Shown here piece after piece: positions 14,662-20,281 of a stretch of DNA of 35,111 nucleotides. Under the pieces are notes generated by a model. The model saw only the letters and a list, made by a program, of their open reading frames with translations. It had not been told where the DNA came from and did not search any database. The stretch is from NCBI GenBank assembly GCA_934524965.1, contig CAKSYU010000020.1:1-35111 (forward strand). The letters run 5' to 3'. This DNA is from an uncultured Angelakisella sp. GTDB lineage: Bacteria; Bacillota; Clostridia; Oscillospirales; Ruminococcaceae. The translations under genes were made by a program, and so were the position numbers. Each line of letters starts with the position of its first letter. The first letter of the stretch is position 1.

Positions 14662-15903
14662 TTATTCAAAAATTGCTCTCGAAAGATCAATGGGATAATT
14701 GATCGGATTATCCACATCGATCCGGTTGCCGGAAAAGGTGCTGCCCGCAAAATTAATGCGGATATTCCCCGAGAGCAGCGCGAACTGCACGCCGATATCG
14801 TTATCCGCAATGACGCAGTCCGGAAATACATCGTTAAAGGAGCGGAAGCTCGCCGACCGGTACAAAAAGCCGATCCCATTTTCCCGGAACTCGCACTGCT
14901 CCACACCGATCATACCACCGTCCAGCGCCACCGCCCCCACATCCCAGCCGGTAAAGGTGCAGCCGCCCATATATACCGATGCCGTCGCTGAAAGACCCGT
15001 CCCGCCATGCCCGATAAAATCCATATCAAACAGCATCACATTGGCAGGGGAATCGGAATGGACGGAAAGCGTCCCCGTAAAGGTGGTGCGCGCATTGCCA
15101 TCGGTTCCGCCATACAGGTTCACCGCGCGGGAAAGAATGGTCAGCCCGCCCTCATAGGTGACCGGTGGCAGATAAATGTCCACGATGGTATCGGTGGGGA
15201 TCTCCTGCTCGATCCGTTTCAGCAGTGCTTCCAGATCCTCTATGGTATCCAGCGGTGTATCCTCCGGCGTGTAGACCTGGTGCACCAGCGGAATGACCTC
15301 ATAGATCTGCTTCAGACATATCACATCGCCGTTTTTCATGGTAATGGTCCAGCGCAGCTCGTTGGTGCCGCTTTCGCCGGTATAATGAATATAGCTCATT
15401 CGCGCCGAGGGCAGATAATCCGGATTGCAGACCAGCCCCTCCACAACCAGCGCCCCGTTTTCACGGGGCACCGCCTCCAGCGTGCAGCTTTGCACCTTCG
15501 CAAAGAACTGCTCCGTATCGGCAAGCTCCCCGTTTTGGTAGATCCCCAGCATCGGCGTATCCATGTTGGTTTCCCCCGGCGATGCTTTTACCGTTTTGCT
15601 GCCGATGGGGCGGTTGTTGGTAATATCCCCCGGAAAGAATGTTACCAGCAGGTCATAGCTGCCCTCCCGGTCGGTATAGGTCACAGCCGCGCCGCCCTCA
15701 AAGGTTTTTGGGCGGTTGGGCAGATAAATCGCCAAGCCCACCGCAACCACCACCGCAGCGCCCAGCAGCACATACCGCAGCTTTTTCCGCCACAGATGCG
15801 GCGGCTTTACTTCTTTTCGTTCAATCTGGCTTTGGGCACAGTGCGGGCAAAAGGAAGCTCCTTCCGGCAGCTCGGCACCACAATTCTTACATTGCTTGTT
15901 CAT
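14662..15903 (-). CDS. Zinc-ribbon, single-pass membrane protein with right-handed beta-helix domain
   Basis: 413 residues. The N-terminus is a zinc ribbon (CKNCGAELPEGASFCPHC, Cys5, 8, 19, 22), then a single membrane helix at about 43-60, then an extracytoplasmic part. Residues from about 240 carry the stacked short turns of a parallel beta-helix (LYGGTDGNARTTF, VMLFDMDFIGHGG, IGVEQCEFRENG, FPDCVIADNDIG), the pectate-lyase-like fold. No catalytic residues could be assigned, so it may bind rather than cleave. AGGAGAG precedes the ATG. It starts 21 nt after the kinase stop and shares its promoter, so it may be a target or output of that kinase. Zinc ribbon plus helix is a common adaptor layout in these bacteria. 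Confidence 0.78.
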   Translation of the reverse strand: MNKQCKNCGAELPEGASFCPHCAQSQIERKEVKPPHLWRKKLRYVLLGAAVVVAVGLAIYLPNRPKTFEGGAAVTYTDREGSYDLLVTFFPGDITNNRPIGSKTVKASPGETNMDTPMLGIYQNGELADTEQFFAKVQSCTLEAVPRENGALVVEGLVCNPDYLPSARMSYIHYTGESGTNELRWTITMKNGDVICLKQIYEVIPLVHQVYTPEDTPLDTIEDLEALLKRIEQEIPTDTIVDIYLPPVTYEGGLTILSRAVNLYGGTDGNARTTFTGTLSVHSDSPANVMLFDMDFIGHGGTGLSATASVYMGGCTFTGWDVGAVALDGGMIGVEQCEFRENGIGFLYRSASFRSFNDVFPDCVIADNDIGVQFALLSGNIRINFAGSTFSGNRIDVDNPINYPIDLSRAIFE

Positions 15904-15924
15904 TCTTGTCTCTCCTCGCTTATC

Positions 15925-16644
15925 TCACAGTGCCTCCATTAGGCTAAGAACGCTCCGATACCGCTTTTTGGGGTTGACCATCGTGCATTTTTGCACCACT
16001 CGTCCCCATCGACCATGGGTCAATTCTTTGGAGGGGTGTCTGCCGGTCAGCATAATATTCAGCAGCACGCCCAGCGAATAAATATCGGCTCGCTCATCGG
16101 TCTGGGCAATTCCGTACTGTTCCGGCGCGGCATAGCCTGTCGTGCCCAGAATACGGGTGTCCGCCGTATGCTCCCCCTTGAACAGACGGGAAGCGTCAAA
16201 ATCGATCAGCACAGCCTGCCGTCCGCGAAGAATGATATTTTCCGGCTTCACATCACGGTGTACGGCGCCCATGCTGTGCAGCACCCACAGGGCTTGGCAC
16301 AGCTGCCATGTGATCTCCCTCGCCTCCGCAGCCGTAAAGCACACCCCGCGCAGAAGCTCCGCCAGAGAATCTCCTTCAATATATTCCTCCAGCACCGCAA
16401 TCCTGCCATTTTCCTCTGCCACCTCCATGATCTGCGGCAGGTAAGTGCAGGAAACGGGAAGCAGCTTTCGGTACACCTCCCCATTGCCCTCATAATGACG
16501 GAAAACCAGCCGTTTTCCGTTTTGTTTGTTTTGCAGCAGCAAAACGCTGCCGCGCGGACTGTTTTTCATCACACGCACGGTCTCATAATCCGCCGCCACG
16601 CTATGCAGCAAATACTGATAAATGGCTTTCTCCCCCTTTTTCAC
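15925..16644 (-). CDS. Hanks-type serine/threonine protein kinase, atypical active site
   Basis: 239 residues, a kinase domain with no membrane segment or PASTA repeats. The catalytic loop HRDVKPEN (129-136) and the APEQYG activation segment (173-178) are present. Two hallmark positions differ. The beta-3 Lys appears as Arg49 (RLVFRHY), and the metal-binding DFG reads DFD (148-150). Both occur in some clostridial kinases, but activity cannot be taken for granted. The start is GTG at 16644 with no clear ribosome binding site; a leader of about 35 nt follows the promoter. The gene is first in an operon with the zinc-ribbon/beta-helix gene and diverges from an HTH gene with overlapping promoters. 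Confidence 0.85.
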   Translation of the reverse strand: MKKGEKAIYQYLLHSVAADYETVRVMKNSPRGSVLLLQNKQNGKRLVFRHYEGNGEVYRKLLPVSCTYLPQIMEVAEENGRIAVLEEYIEGDSLAELLRGVCFTAAEAREITWQLCQALWVLHSMGAVHRDVKPENIILRGRQAVLIDFDASRLFKGEHTADTRILGTTGYAAPEQYGIAQTDERADIYSLGVLLNIMLTGRHPSKELTHGRWGRVVQKCTMVNPKKRYRSVLSLMEAL

Positions 16645-16659
16645 TATGCACCGGGCATA

Positions 16660-16688
16660 TTGATTTTCTTAACACAAAACAGTATTAT
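16660..16688 (+). promoter_or_regulatory. Promoter of the HTH gene
   Basis: TTGATT (16660-16665), a 17-nt spacer and TATTAT (16683-16688). Its -10 overlaps by two bases the -10 of the opposing kinase promoter, so the two polymerases cannot bind together. Confidence 0.65.
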
Positions 16689-16715
16689 TATATGGTAGAT
16701 AATCACCATTGTAAA
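16687..16715 (-). promoter_or_regulatory. Promoter of the kinase/beta-helix operon
   Basis: On the minus strand TTTACA (16715-16710), a 17-nt spacer and a perfect TATAAT (16692-16687). The -35 element overlaps the ribosome binding site of the opposing HTH gene. Confidence 0.7.
16692..16709. promoter_or_regulatory. Inverted repeat between the divergent promoters, candidate HTH operator
   Basis: ATGGTAGATAATCACCAT is a near-palindrome (ATGGT and GAT mirrored by ATC and ACCAT, with one extra base). It fills the spacer of the kinase promoter and lies at the start point of the HTH gene, so a bound protein would affect both directions. Confidence 0.5.
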
Positions 16716-16727
16716 GGCGGCATTCCC

Positions 16728-17147
16728 GTGAAAAACACCGATGATCTCCAGCAGGAATTGATGGAGACCCCTGATCTGGATCAGTTTTTATCCGATAACG
16801 AAGAAAACTTCATCAATAACAGCGTCTGCGAATTGCTGAACCAGCTGTTCCGGAAGCGGAATATTTCCAAGGCGGCACTGGCAAAGCAATCCGGCATGAG
16901 CGAGGTCTATCTCCATCAGGTCTTTGCCGGTCGGCGCAATCCCTCCCGCAGCCGCCTTTTGTGTCTTTGCTTTGGTCTGCAAACCACCGTGGAGGAAACA
17001 CAGGAACTCCTTAAACAGTGCGGTTTTGCCCGTCTTTATACCAAGAACCGGCGCGACGCCATCATTCTGTACGGTATTCTGAACGGTCAGGATCTTTTTA
17101 CCGTGAATGACAAGCTGTTTGCCGAAAACGAAGAATCCCTATACTAA
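16728..17147 (+). CDS. Helix-turn-helix (XRE-like) DNA-binding protein
   Basis: 139 residues from GTG 16728, chosen because AAAGGCGG lies about 8 nt upstream and because the stretch before it overlaps the promoters. Residues of about 30-90 form a Cro/C1-type helix-turn-helix (FRKRNISKAALAKQSGMSEV followed by YLHQVFAGRRNPSRSR). The C-terminal helices (VEETQELLKQCGFARLY) look like a dimerisation part. It is a single gene, divergent from the kinase operon, which it probably regulates. Whether the kinase phosphorylates it cannot be seen, but Ser/Thr-rich positions in the helix-turn-helix make that testable. Confidence 0.8.
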   Translation: MKNTDDLQQELMETPDLDQFLSDNEENFINNSVCELLNQLFRKRNISKAALAKQSGMSEVYLHQVFAGRRNPSRSRLLCLCFGLQTTVEETQELLKQCGFARLYTKNRRDAIILYGILNGQDLFTVNDKLFAENEESLY

Positions 17148-17152
17148 AAAGC

Positions 17153-17182
17153 AGCGGAGAAGCCTTTGCCGGCTCCTCCGCT
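17153..17182. terminator. Bidirectional terminator between the HTH and alcohol dehydrogenase genes
   Basis: AGCGGAG and AGCC (17153-17164) pair with GGCT and CTCCGCT (17171-17182). The plus side continues with TTTCG after the stem and the minus side reaches TTTTTAG shortly after it, so both convergent genes can use it. Confidence 0.8.
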
Positions 17183-17213
17183 TTTCGTTTCTTCCTGTTC
17201 GTATCGGGTATTC

Positions 17214-18404
17214 TTATTCGGCACAGATCGTTTTCAGCAGCGCTTCGGCGTCGCCGCGGGTGTAATAGCGCGGCACCGGATAAGTCCCGTGGCACTCGCT
17301 GAATGCCTCCCTGATCACCGCGTCTATCCCCTCCCGCGGGAATTCCGCCAGCCGTTCCGGCACGCCGCCCGCTTTGTTCATTGCGGCAATGCTCTCCACA
17401 AAAGCCGCCGCGCGGGTTTTCTCATTTTTGTCATCGCTCACCCCGCAGATCTCCGCCATGCGCGCCAGCCGCTTTTCGCACACCGGCAGGTAGTAGCGCA
17501 TCACATGGGGCAGCAGCACCGCGTTGGCAAGCCCGTGCGGGGTGCCGTACCGCCCGCCGATGCTGTGGGCAAAGGCATGGACATACCCCACATAGGTGCG
17601 GGTAAACGCCATACCCGCCAAAAAGGAAGCCACCAGCAGCTTTTCACGCATTTCGGTGTTTTTCGGCTCCTCCCGCACCACCGGCAGCGCCTCGTAGATC
17701 ATTTTAGCGGCAAGCTCGGCAAAGCGGTCGGTCTCCGGCGTGGCGTAGGTCGAAACATAAGCCTCCAACGCGTGGGTCAAGGCGTCCATTGCGGTGTGCA
17801 CCGTGTTGCCCTGCGGCAGACCAACTGTCAGCTCCGGATCAAGAATGGCGGCAAAGGGAACGATCTTCGGGTCAAGGATCTGCCGCTTGCGGTGGGTCTC
17901 GGTATTGCTGATGACCGCCGCAATGGTCGTCTCGCTGCCGGTCCCCGCTGTGGTCGGCACCGCGATCAGCAGCATGGGGTGCTTCTTCACCTTCAGGATC
18001 CCCACCAGCCGCTCGGCGGGCTTGCCGTTGGCAATGGCTGCCGCCGCAGTCTTGGCGGCGTCCAGCACCGAGCCGCCTCCCACCGCTAAAATGGCGTCGC
18101 AGCCGGAGGCACAGCGCACCGCCTCCTCTACCACACCAAAGGTCGGGTCGGGGCTTACTCGGTCAAAAACGACCGCCTCCATACCGTTCTCACTCATTGC
18201 CGAAAGGGTACCGTCTAATTGTCCGCGGCGCATCATGCCGGCAGTAGTCATCACCAGCACCCGCCGGCTCCCCGCTTCCCGCAGCAGCTCCGGCGCCTGC
18301 CGCAGCCGTCCCGCCCCGATGTAGGTCAATGGGGTCGGTTTTTTTACTGCCATTACGACCGGCTTGCGCAGGGCGATCATAATACGGGAACCAATGTGTG
18401 ACAT
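17214..18404 (-). CDS. Iron-containing (type III) alcohol dehydrogenase
   Basis: 396 residues from the ATG at 18404, which has AAAGGAG 8 nt upstream; the open frame extends further 5' but without a start signal. Family motifs are the NAD(P) loop GGGSVLD (109-115), PTTAGTGSE (150-158), MDALTHALE with metal ligands Asp207 and His211, and HAFAHSIGG...GTPHG with two further His ligands. It interconverts an alcohol and an aldehyde with NAD(P)H in the cytosol, using Fe2+ in most members. In a fermenting anaerobe it would dispose of reductant; butanol, 1,3-propanediol and lactaldehyde branches cannot be told apart here. Single gene, convergent with the HTH gene. Confidence 0.93.
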   Translation of the reverse strand: MSHIGSRIMIALRKPVVMAVKKPTPLTYIGAGRLRQAPELLREAGSRRVLVMTTAGMMRRGQLDGTLSAMSENGMEAVVFDRVSPDPTFGVVEEAVRCASGCDAILAVGGGSVLDAAKTAAAAIANGKPAERLVGILKVKKHPMLLIAVPTTAGTGSETTIAAVISNTETHRKRQILDPKIVPFAAILDPELTVGLPQGNTVHTAMDALTHALEAYVSTYATPETDRFAELAAKMIYEALPVVREEPKNTEMREKLLVASFLAGMAFTRTYVGYVHAFAHSIGGRYGTPHGLANAVLLPHVMRYYLPVCEKRLARMAEICGVSDDKNEKTRAAAFVESIAAMNKAGGVPERLAEFPREGIDAVIREAFSECHGTYPVPRYYTRGDAEALLKTICAE

Positions 18405-18501
18405 AACTGCTTCTCCTTTCGGTGTCCGGGGGAATATTTTTCTTTGGGAGCATCTCTGCCCACGGGCGCCTCCCCACAGGGCTTCCCTTTCTTCAAAAAA
18501 A

Positions 18502-18535
18502 GACCCGACCTGCCGCATATTTGGCAAGCCGGATC
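18502..18535 (-). terminator. Terminator of the lipoprotein gene
   Basis: GACCCGACCTGCC (18502-18514) pairs with GGCAAGCCGGATC (18523-18535) over 13 bp with three G-T pairs. On the minus strand TTTTTTT follows. Confidence 0.9.
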
Positions 18536-18554
18536 GTCCTTCCTGCTACGGTTA

Positions 18555-19415
18555 TTATGGCTCGGCAGCCGGAACGATCAGATCCACCCGCTCGGCAGGG
18601 GCTTCCGCCGGATCTTCACCGGTGGTCTCGCCGCCCCGCTCGGTCTTGTCGTCCTCGGAGCTGTCCTCATCGTCCCACAGACCGCCGTCCCAGCCCTTCG
18701 CGTTGGAGGCACCGCTGCTGTCGGGATCGGTATCGCTCTCCTCGCCGCCGTCCTCCGGTGCGGGCAGCACCTCATTGACCTCCGGCAGCGCCGAAAGGAT
18801 ACAAACGGGCTGACCGTTTTCGTCTATCTCAATGCCAAGGATCTGCCGACCCTCCGGCGGCTGGTACAGGATCTCCACCGTCTCCTCCACCGGTCGGAAC
18901 AGATACACCGCCTGCACGCTGTCATCGCCCTGCAGGAACATCAGCCGGTCCACATCGATCCACCGGGCGTCCACGATCCTGCCGATGCGCTCCCCGCGCA
19001 AAACGGCTTTCACACTGGCAAAGTCGGCGGAGCAGTACACCAGATCACCGGCGGCACTGCTGTAATAGGCAAGCCCGCCCTCCGCGCACCGCACCAGCCG
19101 GTCGGGGATAAAGTCCACCCCGTCCTGCGCCATCAGGCGGCGGAACTGCGTCTCGTTCAGCAGCGGGTAAAACAGCGCAAAGCCCGCCTCCTCCTCGGAG
19201 TTCATGGTAAGCAGGTCGGGGGATTGCTCCGGCGGCGCGGTCTCACCGTCAGGGTCGGCGGTGTACTGGTCGGGCTGCTTTTCCACCACAGTAAGGGCGG
19301 GACCGTTGGCGGCAAACAGTGCCCCCTCGCTGTTTGGGGCAGGAGCGGCGCTGCCGCAGCCGGTCAGCAGCAGGACGATGCCGACCGCCGCCATCATAAA
19401 GATATACCGTTTCAT
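18555..19415 (-). CDS. Predicted lipoprotein of unknown function
   Basis: 286 residues from the ATG at 19415 (AAAGGAGG 10 nt upstream). The signal peptide ends at the lipobox LLTGC with Cys20 lipidated. The mature protein has a short Pro/Glu-rich linker, a central mixed alpha/beta part (about 80-210; FYPLLNETQFRRLM, VDARWIDVDRLMFLQ and VYLFRPVEETVEILYQ look like strands of a sensor or propeller-like domain) and a very acidic, Gly/Ser/Asp-rich tail from about 225. I do not recognise the family. Single gene with its own promoter and terminator; located on the outer face of the membrane. Confidence 0.75.
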   Translation of the reverse strand: MKRYIFMMAAVGIVLLLTGCGSAAPAPNSEGALFAANGPALTVVEKQPDQYTADPDGETAPPEQSPDLLTMNSEEEAGFALFYPLLNETQFRRLMAQDGVDFIPDRLVRCAEGGLAYYSSAAGDLVYCSADFASVKAVLRGERIGRIVDARWIDVDRLMFLQGDDSVQAVYLFRPVEETVEILYQPPEGRQILGIEIDENGQPVCILSALPEVNEVLPAPEDGGEESDTDPDSSGASNAKGWDGGLWDDEDSSEDDKTERGGETTGEDPAEAPAERVDLIVPAAEP

Positions 19416-19449
19416 CGGGCATCGCCCTCCTTTCTCAGTTTCTGAGTTC

Positions 19450-19455
19450 ATTATA
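19450..19455 (-). promoter_or_regulatory. -10 element of the lipoprotein gene
   Basis: A perfect TATAAT on the minus strand (19455-19450) lies 35 nt before the ATG. No convincing -35 is seen at 16-18 nt. Confidence 0.45.
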
Positions 19456-19661
19456 GCGGGGAAATTGTGAACAAATCTACCATCTCTATCGGTTATTTTA
19501 AGAATTGCAGGAATTCCTGCACCCGATCGTAAAAGTTTTCGGTCAAGCCTTTTTCAAAAGGCTTGCGGTTTCCAGAGAGGGTTCCCCCTTGCCTGCGGGG
19601 TTTGCTGACTACCCTTTCACCGAGCAGGTGAAAACAGTTTACATTCCCCCACAAAAATCAA
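19456..19661. other. Gene-free stretch with two palindromes
   Basis: No supported gene. It holds a 14-bp palindrome GCAGGAATTCCTGC (19507-19520) and a 20-nt hairpin at 19545-19564 (AAGCCTTT, loop TTCA, AAAGGCTT), followed by a GGTTCCCCC...GCGGGGTT segment. The hairpin sits in the context AGTTTTCGGTC...GCGGTTTCC. The combination looks like a small intergenic repeat element rather than a terminator, as no T-run follows on either strand. Confidence 0.5.
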
Positions 19662-19689
19662 GACGCCGTCTGCATCTGCAAACAGCGTC
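19662..19689 (-). terminator. Terminator of secG
   Basis: GACGCCGTCTGCA (19662-19674) pairs with TGCAAACAGCGTC (19677-19689) over 13 bp with two G-T pairs. On the minus strand TTGATTTTTG follows, 24 nt after the secG stop. Confidence 0.85.
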
Positions 19690-19712
19690 CTTCTTCGGCG
19701 GGTGATCGACTG

Positions 19713-19946
19713 TTACTGCAGGATATACACCAGCAGAGTGATCACTACAAAAATGATGGCAAGGATCTTGGTCAGCTTTGCCAGCTTGGCATTCGCGGAA
19801 CGGTCGTTGCTGTCGCTCAGGAACGCGCTGACACCGGCGAGAGCGGTAATGCCGTCGCCCTTGCCCTCCTGCAGGGATACCACAACGATAATAAGAATGC
19901 TGACCACGATCATGGCGATCGCGCCGATAATAGCGATAGTAGTCAT
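19713..19946 (-). CDS. secG: Protein-export membrane protein SecG
   Basis: 77 residues with two membrane helices (about 4-25 and 56-76) joined by the conserved cytoplasmic loop SLQEGKGDGITALAG and a Ser-rich stretch. This is the complete SecG size and layout. SecG joins SecYE and helps SecA-driven export. GGAGGTAAAAAG gives a good ribosome binding site. In many clostridia rnr and smpB follow secG; here a terminator follows at once, so it is a single-gene unit. Confidence 0.95.
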   Translation of the reverse strand: MTTIAIIGAIAMIVVSILIIVVVSLQEGKGDGITALAGVSAFLSDSNDRSANAKLAKLTKILAIIFVVITLLVYILQ

Positions 19947-20001
19947 CTTTTTACCTCCATAATTGCACCCTGTCCGGTACAGGGCATCATTCGACTACAA
20001 A

Positions 20002-20030
20002 ATGATACCACAAACTACCGCCATATGCAA
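20002..20030 (-). promoter_or_regulatory. Promoter of secG
   Basis: On the minus strand TTGCAT (20030-20025), a 17-nt spacer and TATCAT (20007-20002) preceded by TGTGG (extended -10 flavour). The leader carries a small CCCTGT/ACAGGG hairpin (19984-19968) just before the ribosome binding site. Confidence 0.7.
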
Positions 20031-20052
20031 GCCTTTTTTGGCAAAAACAAAA

Positions 20053-20131
20053 CCCGGAGGCGAAAAAGCGTTGGGCGCTCGTTCTCGACCGGGCTGTGAG
20101 AAACGCCCGATCAACGCAAACGCCCTCCGGT
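20053..20131 (-). other. Long nested hairpin with T-rich end, large terminator or small RNA
   Basis: Four stems are nested in order: CCGGAGG (20054-20060) with CCTCCGG (20124-20130), GCGTTG (20068-20073) with CAACGC (20112-20117), GGCG (20074-20077) with CGCC (20104-20107), and TTCTC (20082-20086) with GAGAA (20098-20102). On the minus strand the outer stem is followed by TTTTGTTTTTG. It lies between the topoisomerase A gene and the secG promoter, so it may end that transcript or be the 3' half of an independent RNA. Confidence 0.55.
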
Positions 20132-20175
20132 GGTTCCTCACCCACAGTATGTCCCGCCTCGACCGGGTTTATGCA

Positions 20176-20231
20176 AGCCGGTAGCACCGCCCCGCAGGGT
20201 GGGCGCCTGCGGCGCCCTTCGCCGGACGGCT
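20176..20231. repeat. Short GC-rich cloverleaf-like element
   Basis: AGCCG (20176-20180) and CGGCT (20227-20231) enclose CACC...GGTG (20185-20201) and a 7-bp hairpin GGGCGCC/GGCGCCC (20201-20217). On the minus strand the latter has a C(GCA)G triloop. It is shorter and less regular than the elements at 22596 and 34838 but has the same style. Confidence 0.45.
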
Positions 20232-20281
20232 GATATCATCTGTGCCTACACAGTAATTCCTTTTTCGGGTACCGCTTATTT

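Noticed and set aside
20128..20170. ZTP (pfl) riboswitch on the minus strand
   Set aside because: GTGG...CCACCGG with a preceding GGCGGGAC resembles part of that aptamer, but the required CCGCCTGGGC-type element is missing and the next gene, secG, is not a purine or folate gene.
19987..20187. 66-codon minus-strand frame upstream of secG
   Set aside because: It overlaps the structured region and the secG promoter, has no ribosome binding site and no recognisable product.
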